In this document: positions 51,190 to 61,399 of the stretch, in pieces
How positions within the stretch are numbered: the stretch's first letter is position 1
Layout of the letters: every line of letters starts with the position of its first letter
NCBI GenBank assembly: GCA_003152315.1
Contig: PLZV01000057.1
Span: 136,065 to 200,064 of the forward strand
Direction: 5' to 3'
Source of the DNA: Verrucomicrobiota bacterium
GTDB lineage: Bacteria > Verrucomicrobiota > Verrucomicrobiia > Palsa-1439
Length of the DNA: 64,000 nucleotides
Made by a program: the position numbers and the translations under genes
The notes under the pieces: generated by a model
What the model was told of the DNA's origin: nothing
The model's database searches: none
Seen by the model: the letters and a program-made list of their open reading frames with translations, nothing else

Positions 51190-54084
51190 GTGCGTACGAC
51201 TAGCAACTTTTCGGCTCTAACGCCACGCAAAATCCATCTCGGCCCATTTCAGCCGACACTCGAAACGGGTCTCGCCGCTGAGATTTCGTCGTTTCGCAAC
51301 GCCAACGGCCCACTCGCACCACTCACCATCGTCGTTCCCACCCGCCTGCTTGGCCTGCATTTGCAACGGAAACTCGCCAAGGTACTGACCAACGGCCATG
51401 CCAATTTGCGTTTCAGCACGCTTACAGACCTGTTGCCGCCAGCCCGTCTCGCCCCGCGACTCGGTCTCGAACTTCTTTGTGGCGAGATCGCGAAAACGGA
51501 AATCCCGGCAGATGGTTATTTCGCTCCCGTCCGCGAAACCAGCGGCTTCCGCAGCGCCTTGCTGGAGACTTTCAAGGACCTCGAACAAGCGGGCCTCGCC
51601 CCCGACGCGTCCCGGAAGGCCGTGGGCCGGTCGAAGAAGCTTGCCGAATTGGCCGGCGCCTACACGGCGTACCGCAAGTGGCTGACGGAGCACGATTTCG
51701 TCACCGAACCCGATCTGTATTTGAATTCTGAACTCTCCGGCCAAAAGTCCACGGTCCTGCTCTACGGCTTCTACGATCTCACGACCGTGCAGCGGCAATT
51801 TGTAACCAAACTCGCTCCAACGACGATCTTCTTTCCATGGACCGGTCCCAACGCCTATGCGGAGCCGCTTCTCGATTGGTTCAAGTCGCAGGGCTACAAA
51901 CCTGTCGCACCTCCTCCAGCGAATTACCCTCCCTCCACCTCGATACTTTCCTGTCCGGGTGAAACGAGCGAAGTCCAGGAGGCATTGCGCGAGGCGCTGG
52001 CATTTGTGGGAAAGGAAGGCCGCACCTTCAACGACGTGGCGATCCTGTGTCGCAGCCGCGATCAGTACGATGCAGTGCTGCGCGACACGCTGGCCAGCCT
52101 TGGGATCAAAGCTTACTTCCGCGGCGGCCGTCCGCTCGCGGAACAAAGCGACGCGCGACTCCTGTTGTTGCTGCTGGAAACGATCCGCTCCGACTTCAGT
52201 CGCGCGACGGTGATGGAATTGGCCGGCCACCTGACCCCGAGTTCGCATTGGGACGCGCTATCCGTGCAACTGGGCATTGTGGGCGGACAAGAGCAATGGC
52301 TCACCCGTCTGGAAGCCGTCGCTACCGAATCGCCCGGCATTCGGCGTAACCCGGACGATGCCCGACGACGCGAATGGCGTCAGCGCACCGCCCAGCAATC
52401 GCTCGCGTTCATGAAACAACTCGTCTCGCTGCTCGGCGGCCTGCCCAACGAGACGGTGTGGGATGAGTACGGCGCGAAACTCGTCCGGGCCTTTCGCGCG
52501 CTGGGAGGAAAAAACGAATCCGTGATCAGTTGCGTTGAGCAACTCGCTGAATTGGAAGTGTTCCAACCGCGCGTGGCGTTCGACACATTCGCCGAGTACT
52601 GCCAGAAGTCCCTCGAATCGGCGATGGACCAACCCGAGAAATTCCAGGGTGGCGGCATCTTCATCGGCGACGTGATGAGCGCGCGCGGTTTGTCATGGCC
52701 GCTGGTGATCGTGCCGGGCCTTGTCGAGAAACGGTTTCCGCGCGTCATCCGTGAAGACCCGCTCTTGCTGGATGACGAACGAGCGCGCATCAGCGCCGAG
52801 TTGCCGCGCAAACTGGGTGGCTACGATGAGGAGCGGTTGTTATTCTCGCTCGCGGTCGCGGCGGCCCGCGAGCAACTCGTGCTGAGTTGGCCGCGCCTGG
52901 AGCCTGCCACGTCGCGACCGCGTCTTGCGTCGTTTCTGTTATTGGAACACGCCGGCGCAACCAGTTTCCCGGCTCTGGAAAAACAGGCGCGCGTCATCCC
53001 GCTCTCACCGGTCCGCGCCGTTGACGAGCCGCTGACCGAGCGCGAGTTCGACCTGGCGGCGCTGGAATCGCTCGCAGATCAGTCGCCCTACCTGCGCCAG
53101 GTATCGCCACTACTGGCCGACGGCGTGACGAATGTCCACACCCGCTGGCGCGAGCATCAGCTCACGCCGTACGATGGATTATTGGGCACTCCCGAGGCCT
53201 TGCAACTCCTGCGAGAGCGGTTCGGCCTGGAGAAACTCATCATCAGCACCACGTCGCTGGAGGATTTCTTCGGTTGTCCATTCTATTACTTCCAGAAACA
53301 CGTGCTGGGCATTGTGCCCTGGGAGGAACCCGAAGCTGCGCTTTCGATCAACGCGCTGGATCTCGGCTCGCTCTATCATTCGATCCTGGAAGACTACTAC
53401 AAGTCACATGCGCGCGACGTTGTCGCGGTCGCCGAAAAACATTTCCGTGAGTTCGAACAGCGCGGCGTGACGGGCTACCCAACCGTCTGGGAAATCAAAA
53501 AACAGGTGATCGTGGAGGAGTTGAGCGCCTTCGTCGAACGCGATCGTGCGACCGCCGCCGGCTGGCAGCCGGCAAAGTTTGAAGAGGAATTCAACGGCAT
53601 CGCCGTCGCGCCGCCCATCCGTCTGCGCGGCAAGATCGACCGCATCGACCTCCGCGATGACAGCTCCCGGGCGCGAGTTCTCGATTACAAAACCGGCAAG
53701 CAACCCCGGGGAGTGCGCGACGACTCGTTCGCGGGCGGCGAAGCGTTGCAGTTGCCGCTGTACATCCTCGCGGCGCAGCAGTTATTGCCGAAAGCAACGG
53801 TCGAATCGGCCAGTTACCTTTACTTCACCTTGCGCGGCGGCTATCGCACGGTTACGTTCACTAGCTCCGCGCTGGATGAGCGGCGCGCGGAACTCACCAG
53901 CCTGCTGGATACGGCTGCAAACCTGATTCGTAGCGGCATCTTCGCGCAGCACGCCACCGTGGAAGGTTGTCGCCGCTGCGATTTCCGCCCTATCTGCGGT
54001 AACGGTATCCTGAAACTCTACGACTTGAAGCGGGACGACGCGCACATGGAAGCGTTTCGCGCGATCAAGGAAGAGGTCAAATGA
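51190..54084 (+). CDS. addB: AddB/RecB-like nuclease-helicase subunit
   Basis: About 964 aa. The likely start is GTG 51190; a TTG at 51169 would extend it by 7 codons into the lptF/G start region. The N-terminal part is helicase-like but lacks a clear Walker A, as in AddB. The C-terminal half contains an iron-sulphur RecB-type nuclease: first Cys in DFFGCPFYYFQKHVLG (about 696), then LYHSILEDYY, GKIDRIDL and VLDYKTGKQ (catalytic D...DYK), and the closing Cys cluster CRRCDFRPICG (about 927). It overlaps the AddA-like gene by ATGA and presumably forms a double-strand-break processing complex with it. Confidence 0.85.
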   Translation: MRTTSNFSALTPRKIHLGPFQPTLETGLAAEISSFRNANGPLAPLTIVVPTRLLGLHLQRKLAKVLTNGHANLRFSTLTDLLPPARLAPRLGLELLCGEIAKTEIPADGYFAPVRETSGFRSALLETFKDLEQAGLAPDASRKAVGRSKKLAELAGAYTAYRKWLTEHDFVTEPDLYLNSELSGQKSTVLLYGFYDLTTVQRQFVTKLAPTTIFFPWTGPNAYAEPLLDWFKSQGYKPVAPPPANYPPSTSILSCPGETSEVQEALREALAFVGKEGRTFNDVAILCRSRDQYDAVLRDTLASLGIKAYFRGGRPLAEQSDARLLLLLLETIRSDFSRATVMELAGHLTPSSHWDALSVQLGIVGGQEQWLTRLEAVATESPGIRRNPDDARRREWRQRTAQQSLAFMKQLVSLLGGLPNETVWDEYGAKLVRAFRALGGKNESVISCVEQLAELEVFQPRVAFDTFAEYCQKSLESAMDQPEKFQGGGIFIGDVMSARGLSWPLVIVPGLVEKRFPRVIREDPLLLDDERARISAELPRKLGGYDEERLLFSLAVAAAREQLVLSWPRLEPATSRPRLASFLLLEHAGATSFPALEKQARVIPLSPVRAVDEPLTEREFDLAALESLADQSPYLRQVSPLLADGVTNVHTRWREHQLTPYDGLLGTPEALQLLRERFGLEKLIISTTSLEDFFGCPFYYFQKHVLGIVPWEEPEAALSINALDLGSLYHSILEDYYKSHARDVVAVAEKHFREFEQRGVTGYPTVWEIKKQVIVEELSAFVERDRATAAGWQPAKFEEEFNGIAVAPPIRLRGKIDRIDLRDDSSRARVLDYKTGKQPRGVRDDSFAGGEALQLPLYILAAQQLLPKATVESASYLYFTLRGGYRTVTFTSSALDERRAELTSLLDTAANLIRSGIFAQHATVEGCRRCDFRPICGNGILKLYDLKRDDAHMEAFRAIKEEVK

Positions 54085-57000
54085 AGCCGCTGCCCGTTGA
54101 TCACAAGGAACGCGAAGCTGCCGCCACCGATCTCGACACGACTTTTTTCGTTGAGGCGGCAGCGGGCACGGGCAAGACCACGGCGCTCGTGGCGCGCATC
54201 GTCTCCGCAGTGGAAAGCAGCCGCGCCCGGCTCAGCGAGACCGTGGCGATTACCTTCACGGAGAAGGCCGCCGGTGAGTTGAAAGTGCGGTTGCGTGAGA
54301 AGTTGGAGAAAACGCTTCAGGGCGACAAACGAAGAGAAGCCCTCGCGGACTTGGAACGCGCGCACATTACGACGATTCATTCCTTCTGCGCATGGATCTT
54401 GCGGGAGCGACCGATCGAAGCCGTCGTCGATCCCTTGTTTGCCGTCGCCGACGAACTGCAGCGGCGTCTGTTGTTTGAAGAGGCTTGGGGCGAATGGCTC
54501 GAAGCCGAATTGGGAAAAAATCCACCGGCACTTCGTCAGGCGCTGATGTTCGGCGTGGAGTTGGACAGGCTTCCCGAACTGGCCGCGCTGTTGGTGGAGC
54601 ATCGTGACCGCCTCGCTGCGGTGAAGTGGCCAGTGCCGGAGCCGTTGGACGTTGACGCTGTTGTGGCTGAATTGCAATCCGCCGCGCCGACGCTGGAGCG
54701 TTGCCTGAAGCATTTCACGGCCCGTGGCGAGAATGCCTACCTGCGCACACGAACTTTGTTGGATGGCCTGCCGTCGTTGTCGCGCGCGCCGGCGGAACGC
54801 AGGATCGCCGTGCTTCGGTCACTGGAATTGACCGGGCCAAAGGCCAAGGCGCATTTGGACAGCGAGGATGCATTCCGCGAGTTGCGGGATACGGTCAAAC
54901 GACTTGCTTCGCTGCTGGAAAGTTTTGCATCGGCAGCGGACCACAATTTCCTCGTGGAACTCGCCGCCTGGCTGCGCGGATTTGTCGATCACTTCCAGAA
55001 GGCCAAGCACGACCGCGCACTGCTGGATTTCGACGATCTGTTGGTGAAGACGCGGGATTTGTTGCGTGGAAACGCCCAGGTGAGGCGCGAATTGCAGCGG
55101 CGCTTCAAATTCGTGCTTATCGACGAGTTTCAGGATACCGATCCCGTGCAAACGGAAGTCGTACTGCTGCTCGGCGAGGGTGCGCCGGGCAAGCTGTTCG
55201 TGGTCGGCGACCCGAAGCAGAGCATTTACGGATTTCGGCGCGCGGACATCGAGATGTATGCCGGCACGCGCCGCGAGATTGAGCGCAAGGGCCGGGTGCT
55301 GACATTCCGGCAGAATTTTAGGAGTGCGTCCACGATTCTCGATTGGGTGAACGATGTCTTCACGAAAATCCTCGTCAAATCCACGGACGGCGACTATCAG
55401 CCCGAGTACATCGGGCTGGCGTCCTGGCCGGAGTTGCAGACCACCCACGCAGCCGTCACGCTCCTTCGCCCGAAGCAGCCGCTCGACGCCAAGGCTGATG
55501 AACTGCGTCGCACAGAGGCGGCTGCCGTTGCGCGTTATCTCCATCAACAGGTAGACAGTGGCGCGTGCGAGTGGGGCGACGTAGCATTGCTATTCCGCAG
55601 CTTCACGGGCGTCGAGACGTATGGCGACGTGCTGCAAGAGCATGGCGTCCCGTTCCGCATCATCGGCGGGAGAGGCTACTATCAACGTCAGGAAATTCAG
55701 ACCCTGTCATCGCTGTTGTCGTGCCTCGACAATCCCGCGGACAAACTCAACCTCGTCGCGACGCTTCGCTCTCCATTGTTCGGTTGGGCGGATGAGTTGG
55801 TTTTCCTCACATCCGCGACGCAGGGGTTGGATTATTTGGCCGAGGCGGTGCCGGACGCAGCCGAGCAGGTGAAACAGACTTTTGCGCTCCTGCGCGAGTT
55901 GCATGCGTGCCGACATGATTCTTCCGTCGCGGGTTACGTCGAACGTGTGTTCGCGCGCACCCGGATTTGCGAGGCGTTTTTCGCATGCCAGCCGGACGGG
56001 GCGCAATGCGTGGCGAATCTGCTGAAGGCGCTCGAACTGGCGCGGCAACTCGAAACAGCAGGCGTGCGCTCGCTACGGGCGTTTGTGCGGCGGCTCCGAG
56101 ACACTGTCCTGGGCGGGATCGAGGAAGAACCTTCCCCCGCGAGCGAAGAGAGCGAAAATGTGGTCCGCATCCTGACGATGCACAAGGCCAAGGGCCTGGA
56201 ATTCCCCGTGGTGGTGTTGCCGGATTTGGCGGGCCGCTCCTCGGATTCAGGCGCGAAGCTGTTGTTTCGCCGCGACGGCGGCTGCGAACTGCGGTTCGCC
56301 AGCCGTCGAACGGCGGGATTCGATGATGCCGACGCGGACCGCAAGAAACGCGAGGAGGCGGAAGAGATTCGGCTGCTATATGTCGCCACCACGCGCGCGA
56401 AGAAGCGGCTGGTGATTCCCTGGTTTGCCGAGAAGGGCGGGAGGATCGATCTGCTCGCGCGCGGATTCGTGCCGGCCGCGAGCGCGTTGGTGGAAGCGCC
56501 CGACATGGAGTCGTTGGCGACGCTGGGAGCCGCAGCAAAAAAGCCGGACACCAAGCGCGGTTCGATGGCGCAGTTGATAAACAAACGGCGTGCATGGGAG
56601 GCATCTCGCGTGGAGTTGTTGGCCCGCGCCGTGAAGTCGGCGGTGCGCACGAGCCCGTCGAAACTGGCGGGCGAGTCGGAGCCGTCCCAAGAGGAGCCGA
56701 TCCACACCGAGAGAGCGCGTGCGATGGATTTTGGCGTGGTTGTGCATGGCGCGTTGGAGGCTGTGGATTTGCAGTCAGCCGTGGCGGAACAGCGCAAGCA
56801 GATCGAGCAATTCCTCGCGCTGGCGGGTCTGAATGATGAAGATGAACGCCGGGCGGTCGAAATGGTTAGCCGTGCGATTGGTTCCGAGTTGCTGGCCCGG
56901 GCTCGCAACGCGGAGCAGGTCTATCGCGAGCTGCCGTTTACGCGAGTCCTGGACGGGGGATTGATGGAAGGCAAAATGGATTTGCTGTTTTATGAGAAGG

Positions 57001-57170
57001 GGCAGTGGGTATTGGTCGATTACAAGACGGACGCGCGCGTGGCGGTGGAGAAGTACGCGGAGCAATTACGCGCCTACGAGGCCGCACTCCAGCATGTTGC
57101 TGGCATCCATCTCGCCCAGAAATTGCTCTTCTTCCTGGCGGACGGGACAGTGAAGCAGGTGACCGGATGA
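54081..57170 (+). CDS. addA: AddA-like UvrD-family helicase-nuclease
   Basis: A 1029-aa superfamily 1 helicase. Walker A AAAGTGKTTAL at residues 26-36; ITFTEKAAGELKVRLRE; TTIHSFC; Walker B FVLIDEFQDTDPVQ; VGDPKQSIYGFRRAD; FRQNFRS; ILTMHKAKGLEFPVVVLP; LLYVATTRAKKRLV. The C-terminal RecB-type nuclease has MEGKMDLLF and VLVDYKTDAR at about 960-985. It resects DNA ends for recombination together with the AddB-like protein. Start and stop overlap both neighbours by ATGA. Confidence 0.93.
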   Translation: MKPLPVDHKEREAAATDLDTTFFVEAAAGTGKTTALVARIVSAVESSRARLSETVAITFTEKAAGELKVRLREKLEKTLQGDKRREALADLERAHITTIHSFCAWILRERPIEAVVDPLFAVADELQRRLLFEEAWGEWLEAELGKNPPALRQALMFGVELDRLPELAALLVEHRDRLAAVKWPVPEPLDVDAVVAELQSAAPTLERCLKHFTARGENAYLRTRTLLDGLPSLSRAPAERRIAVLRSLELTGPKAKAHLDSEDAFRELRDTVKRLASLLESFASAADHNFLVELAAWLRGFVDHFQKAKHDRALLDFDDLLVKTRDLLRGNAQVRRELQRRFKFVLIDEFQDTDPVQTEVVLLLGEGAPGKLFVVGDPKQSIYGFRRADIEMYAGTRREIERKGRVLTFRQNFRSASTILDWVNDVFTKILVKSTDGDYQPEYIGLASWPELQTTHAAVTLLRPKQPLDAKADELRRTEAAAVARYLHQQVDSGACEWGDVALLFRSFTGVETYGDVLQEHGVPFRIIGGRGYYQRQEIQTLSSLLSCLDNPADKLNLVATLRSPLFGWADELVFLTSATQGLDYLAEAVPDAAEQVKQTFALLRELHACRHDSSVAGYVERVFARTRICEAFFACQPDGAQCVANLLKALELARQLETAGVRSLRAFVRRLRDTVLGGIEEEPSPASEESENVVRILTMHKAKGLEFPVVVLPDLAGRSSDSGAKLLFRRDGGCELRFASRRTAGFDDADADRKKREEAEEIRLLYVATTRAKKRLVIPWFAEKGGRIDLLARGFVPAASALVEAPDMESLATLGAAAKKPDTKRGSMAQLINKRRAWEASRVELLARAVKSAVRTSPSKLAGESEPSQEEPIHTERARAMDFGVVVHGALEAVDLQSAVAEQRKQIEQFLALAGLNDEDERRAVEMVSRAIGSELLARARNAEQVYRELPFTRVLDGGLMEGKMDLLFYEKGQWVLVDYKTDARVAVEKYAEQLRAYEAALQHVAGIHLAQKLLFFLADGTVKQVTG

Positions 57171-57883
57171 TCAAAGTGGATATGCATATGCACTCGGGCG
57201 AGGACCCCAAGGACGGATTGCGCTACCCGGCGACCGCATTGATCGACCGCGCGGTCGAACTCGGTTATGACGCGATTGCCATCACGCTGCATGGTCAGGT
57301 GGTTGCCGATGAGCGGGTGTTTGATTACGCGCGCGAAAAAGGCTTGTTGCTCATCCGCGCGATCGAGTGGAACATCGATGGCGGTGACGTCCTGCTCTAC
57401 AACATCACCCAACGCGAAGCGCAAAAGCTGGTCACCTTTGACGCTCTGCGCGCCTGCAAGCGTGAACGCGGCAAAGATTTACTCGTAATTGCGCCGCATC
57501 CGTTTTACCCGGTCGGGCACAGCCTCCAGGGCAATCTCGAACGGAATATCGATTTGTTCGACGCGATCGAGTACGCGCAGATTCATCTCCCGTGGTTCGA
57601 CAGGTTCAACCAACAGGCGGTCCGCGTTGCCAAAAAACACAACAAGCCGATCATTGCGAACTCCGACTCGCACAATCTCTGGATGTTCGGCCGCCATTAC
57701 ACGCTCGTGGATGCCGAGCCGACAATGCCCGCGATTTTCGATGCCATTCGCGCGGGTCGTCTCCAGCCTCATAGCCCGCCAGTGTCGGTGCGCGATTGCT
57801 TCCGCATGTTCGTCTTCGACCCGTTGCTGGTACGCAAAAAGGGCCAGGTGATGGAGAGCTTCCCACCGGCCCGGGCCGATTGA
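57167..57883 (+). CDS. PHP-domain phosphoesterase
   Basis: A 238-aa metal-dependent hydrolase. Motifs: VDMHMHSGEDPKDG (first metal site), AITLHGQV, LLIRAIEWNI, IAPHPFYPVGHSL and PIIANSDSHNLWMFG (later metal ligands). ATG 57167 overlaps the addA stop (ATGA). PHP proteins are nucleases or phosphatases, and its place directly after addAB suggests a nucleic-acid role. Convergent with the next gene. Confidence 0.8.
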   Translation: MIKVDMHMHSGEDPKDGLRYPATALIDRAVELGYDAIAITLHGQVVADERVFDYAREKGLLLIRAIEWNIDGGDVLLYNITQREAQKLVTFDALRACKRERGKDLLVIAPHPFYPVGHSLQGNLERNIDLFDAIEYAQIHLPWFDRFNQQAVRVAKKHNKPIIANSDSHNLWMFGRHYTLVDAEPTMPAIFDAIRAGRLQPHSPPVSVRDCFRMFVFDPLLVRKKGQVMESFPPARAD

Positions 57884-57891
57884 GTTCACCG

Positions 57892-58770
57892 TCAAATCTC
57901 GAGCGTGTCGTGGCGGGTGAACGACGAGGCGATGAAGTGGAACATGACGAAGTATTCGAGGGCGAAGGGCAGGAAACCGAGAAACCCGACCAATGGCATC
58001 TCAAAGTATTTCACACTCTGGCCGTGCGGGAATACGTAGACCCATTTTGTGTACGCCCACATGTTCCAGAATTCCCACAGGAACCCGCAAATCGCGCCGG
58101 CGGCCAGCAACTGCAGCGTGCGTGACCAATCGCCATGCTCCCAATCGCGGTAGATGCTCTGGGCTCCGCGCCAGTAGTTGAAAGGTTCGAGGAGGAGGAA
58201 CCACCCCAGCCAGACGAAGGCCCATAGATACCCGCGCACGTGTTTCGGCATGAAGGGCGGCGCGATGACAAAGATCACACCGATGGCGACTGACGCGATG
58301 AGAAGACCACGCCCCCAGCGGAACCTCGGCAATCGGGCAAATGCCAGGAATTCGTAGCTCTGTAGCAGTTCACACGTCAGGAACAGGCCCGGCATGATCG
58401 TGGCGAACGAAATGGCGTAACCAAGCAGGCGGAGCGACAGGTCCGACGGCAGATTCAGGTAACGCCAGCCCGGCATCACGCGGTTGTACGCCTCGAACAA
58501 ACACCAGAAGGCGACCGAGAGAATGCATTGAACGACGAGCGACGCGCGGCGATCGGTCAATAGCGATGTACCTCTGCGCCGATAGATGCCCGCATCGACA
58601 ATCAGGATGTACGCCCACCAGCAGACCGGCGTGGCACAACTCGTGATTAGCCACCACGGCAGGTTTGGCAGCGCATCCGTTTGCGCACAGAAAACCGCTG
58701 TCTCCATCAGTAGGAGAATCGCCAGGCCGATCGTGCCGTATTGGGGAAAGCGGTGGCGGAAACCGTTCAT
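57892..58770 (-). CDS. Conserved polytopic membrane protein
   Basis: A 292-aa protein with about eight membrane spans. Distinctive aromatic-rich block near the C-terminus: FLWEFWNMWAYTKWVYVFP, followed by YFEMPLVGFLGFLPFALEYFVMFHF. The family occurs widely but has no agreed function. It overlaps the following gene on the same strand by 4 bp (58767-58770), so the two are probably made together. Confidence 0.65.
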   Translation of the reverse strand: MNGFRHRFPQYGTIGLAILLLMETAVFCAQTDALPNLPWWLITSCATPVCWWAYILIVDAGIYRRRGTSLLTDRRASLVVQCILSVAFWCLFEAYNRVMPGWRYLNLPSDLSLRLLGYAISFATIMPGLFLTCELLQSYEFLAFARLPRFRWGRGLLIASVAIGVIFVIAPPFMPKHVRGYLWAFVWLGWFLLLEPFNYWRGAQSIYRDWEHGDWSRTLQLLAAGAICGFLWEFWNMWAYTKWVYVFPHGQSVKYFEMPLVGFLGFLPFALEYFVMFHFIASSFTRHDTLEI

Positions 58771-59540
58771 GAGCGGTCGACGCCGGGATCGCGGGGATGG
58801 TCAAGGGCGGAAAGCTGCCGCAGCACGGCGTCCTTGCAACTCCACGCCAGCGACAGTGTCAACGAAAACGGTAGCAACAGCACGACAATGATCAGCAGAT
58901 TGGCGCGACCAAGGAGGAATCTCAATTCCGAAATCGGATCACTGCGCTGGAGAACGGCCATGCCGATGATGTAGGCGATGATGCAGGCAAACGGCAGCAG
59001 CAACAGCCCGATGTTGCCCGAGCCGAACATGCGCGATTCAAACACCATGTCTTTCCGTCCCAGGGCTGTGGCCAGCACGGCGACCACGCGATTGAAAGCG
59101 ATGATATAGACGATTCCACTGGCCGCAAAGGCGAGCACGTTGCCAAGCAGATACGTGCTCATCGGTACCCGCCGCCACCAGTAGAAGAACAGGCAGAAGT
59201 AAGCCATCAGCATCGCCAGCGCGAACGCCTGCCGTATCCGCTGATGCCAGGGTTTCCCCAGGCTTCGCACCTGGTACAACCGCCACGTCCCAATCAGCGT
59301 CGCCAGTACACCCACGCCCAGGAACGACTCGGCGAACGGGGGCATGTCGATGGGCATGAGCAGTTGCGCGCCGGTCAGTACCGTCAGCAACAATCCCCAG
59401 AAAACGAAATAGAAACCCTGGGCCAGCCGCACATAATCACGCGCGGGGACCTGGAGATCAATGCGCGCAGTGGTCTCGATGGCGGTGCCTGGGTCGAGCT
59501 GTGTCGTCGGCTGCACGGCCGCGTCAATTGTGTCCGACAT
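58767..59540 (-). CDS. Membrane protein of unknown function
   Basis: A 257-aa product from ATG 59540. About six membrane spans, including GFYFVFWGLLLTVLTGAQLL, LLGNVLAFAASGIVYIIAF and LLIIVVLLLPFSLTLSLAW. The N-terminal 40 residues are hydrophilic. No family recognised. It overlaps the Lon-domain gene upstream by 17 bp and the next membrane gene downstream by 4 bp. Confidence 0.6.
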   Translation of the reverse strand: MSDTIDAAVQPTTQLDPGTAIETTARIDLQVPARDYVRLAQGFYFVFWGLLLTVLTGAQLLMPIDMPPFAESFLGVGVLATLIGTWRLYQVRSLGKPWHQRIRQAFALAMLMAYFCLFFYWWRRVPMSTYLLGNVLAFAASGIVYIIAFNRVVAVLATALGRKDMVFESRMFGSGNIGLLLLPFACIIAYIIGMAVLQRSDPISELRFLLGRANLLIIVVLLLPFSLTLSLAWSCKDAVLRQLSALDHPRDPGVDRS

Positions 59541-60192
59541 GTTTGTTGGGTAGTTTGCCCTGGAGGGTCTTCCACAGTTCGAACTGTTGGATTTTTTTCT
59601 GCAGCAGCGCCAGCAGCTTGTCGAGCCGTTCGTCCGTGTCGAGCGTTTCCAGCATCGCCTGCTTGTCGTAGTAATCGTCCAGCAGCGTGTAACTGACCAG
59701 GTCCGACAAATAGTCGGTGTTCTTGACCGAACGCAGCGCACTGAGCACCGCTTTTGGCAGGTCCGCGCCCATGCGGGCCCGGGCGTGCGCCAATTGCGTG
59801 ACCGCCTTCAGCAACGGCTCGCGCTTGCCCCCCGCCACGTCCTCGGAACCTTCCAGGGATTCGACGAGCGCGACGCGATACGGCCGCTGTTTCACATATT
59901 CGGAAATCTGCACGCGCGCCACGCCTTCCAGGATCACATTGGCCGAACCATCGGGTCGCGCCATGCACGTGCGGATCACCCCGATGCTGGCGATGGGATA
60001 AGGCGTGGGATTGCGGCCTTCCGTTTCCCAGCCCCTGCGCAGCAGCGCCACGGCAAACATCCGCTCGCCTTTCAAGCAATCGGCCAGCATCCGCTTGTAG
60101 CGCGGCTCGAAAATGTACAGCGGCAGCAACACTCGCGGGAACAGGATCGCATTCGGCAACGGCATCACGGCAATTTGCTTCGGCAGCCTCAC
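59524..60192 (-). CDS. Lon N-terminal-domain (LON substrate-binding) protein
   Basis: A 222-aa stand-alone LAN domain. MPLPNAILFPRVLLPLYIFEPRYKRMLADCL is the diagnostic start, followed by IGVIRTCMARPDGSANVILEGVARVQI. The C-terminal helical half (LVSYTLLDDYYDKQAMLETLDTDERLDKLLALLQ) completes the PF02190 fold. No AAA+ or protease domain, so it is not Lon itself. GTG 60192 gives the product MRLPKQIAVM; ATG 60165 is an alternative. Function of these short proteins is unclear. Confidence 0.82.
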   Translation of the reverse strand: MRLPKQIAVMPLPNAILFPRVLLPLYIFEPRYKRMLADCLKGERMFAVALLRRGWETEGRNPTPYPIASIGVIRTCMARPDGSANVILEGVARVQISEYVKQRPYRVALVESLEGSEDVAGGKREPLLKAVTQLAHARARMGADLPKAVLSALRSVKNTDYLSDLVSYTLLDDYYDKQAMLETLDTDERLDKLLALLQKKIQQFELWKTLQGKLPNKHVGHN

Positions 60193-60260
60193 GCCGCACA
60201 CTATAACCGCAGCCACCGCGTGCGTCAAAGTGTTCCGTGAAAAGGAAGCGGTTACCGCTG

Positions 60261-60737
60261 CTATTCGATGTTCTTGCGCAGCAACGCGTAAAGCTCGTCC
60301 AGTGCTTGCGGCACGACGTGCGTATCTGCCAAAACAGGCATGTAATTCGTGTCGCCGTCCCACCGCGGCACGATGTGCATATGGACGTGATCGAGCACGC
60401 CCGCGCCCGCGCAACGGCCAAGATTGATGCCGATGTTGAAACCGTCGGGCTTCATGGCTTTGGCCAACAGTTGCTTGCAGCGGCGGGTGAGCGCCATCAA
60501 TTCCGCGAGTTCCTGTTCGGAAAGGTCGTCGAGTTCCCCCGTGTGCTTGTAGGGCGCGACCATCAAATGGCCCGCGTTGTACGGGAAGGTATTGAGCAGC
60601 GCGAAGCAGTTGCGCTCGCGGATGATTACGTGGTTCTTCGCATCGTCGGACTCCTGCGATTTGCGGCAAAAGAAACAGCCCGTTTCCCTTTCCCCGAGGA
60701 TGTACCGCAGCCGCCAAGGCGCCCAAAGATGTTCCAT
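60261..60737 (-). CDS. HIT-family hydrolase
   Basis: A 158-aa histidine-triad protein. CFFCRKSQ near residue 22 (zinc pair half), NTFPYNAGHLMVAPYKHTG, and the triad HVHMHIVPRWDGDTNYMPVL. The FPYNAGH and RWxGDTN forms are typical of the bacterial AP4A-hydrolase-like HIT group. ATG 60737 (EHLWAPWRLRYI) is chosen over an upstream ATG because this is the family's standard start. Probably cleaves dinucleoside polyphosphates. Confidence 0.9.
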   Translation of the reverse strand: MEHLWAPWRLRYILGERETGCFFCRKSQESDDAKNHVIIRERNCFALLNTFPYNAGHLMVAPYKHTGELDDLSEQELAELMALTRRCKQLLAKAMKPDGFNIGINLGRCAGAGVLDHVHMHIVPRWDGDTNYMPVLADTHVVPQALDELYALLRKNIE

Positions 60738-61040
60738 GCGAAGGTTTATAGTCAACTACTGCGCATAGGACAAGCCGAACCGCGAGGGTAGCGGTGAGAC
60801 GAACTCGCGTCGTTTCGAGGCCCGAAGGGCGGCGCACGCGGGAGTGGGCGTCGTCAACCACGCGTCCGTTGGTGCTCAATCTCACAGCCACGCCGCTCCC
60901 ATGTTGTGAGCCGGTCTCCCGACCGCGCACATGGATCGACCGTAGGTCTCCCAGTAGGGCAACCGCCCTCCGTTGCCGCCATTCTGTCCCCCATTTTGCA
61001 TCTCAAACGACCCAATTCTCCTCTTTGGAGACCCTAAAAG

Positions 61041-61184
61041 CCCTCTCCGGTGGGTTCGTTTTCCAAAACGAACCCACCGAATTCTCCGATGAGTTTCAGC
61101 CATAAATCCCTCATGTAGTGTAGGTTGCATAATAAACTCCGATGAAAAACGGTGGGTTCGTTTCGCAGAAACACATGTTTTGGG
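61041..61184 (-). repeat. 145-bp dispersed repeat family, copy D
   Basis: Inverted. Read on the minus strand it starts ACATGTGTTTCTGCGAAACG and ends with the hairpin GGTGGGTTCGTTTT / AAAACGAACCCACC (61049-61062 with 61065-61078 on the plus strand). Length is about 144 bp. Confidence 0.75.
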
Positions 61185-61349
61185 ATTTGTTCCCCCCGCT
61201 GATAGTAGGGCGGGCGTCCCGCCCGACGATCTTCCTCGTGTAGCCGCGGCGCTCTGTCGCCGTGCTCCGAATTGTAGGGCACGAAGCCCGCAGGGTTTCG
61301 TGCCGTCCTGTCCATCTACAAGTCACGCGCCGATTCTACCCTCGCCACC

Positions 61350-61377
61350 ACACCGTGTCCAGTAAAATTATTTATTA
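61350..61377 (-). repeat. Promoter-like module, third copy (minus strand)
   Basis: Minus-strand TAATTTTACTGGACACGGTG matches the 1274-1319 module and lies upstream of copy D in its own orientation. Confidence 0.45.
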
Positions 61378-61399
61378 ACGATAACCCCCGGTATGCCTG

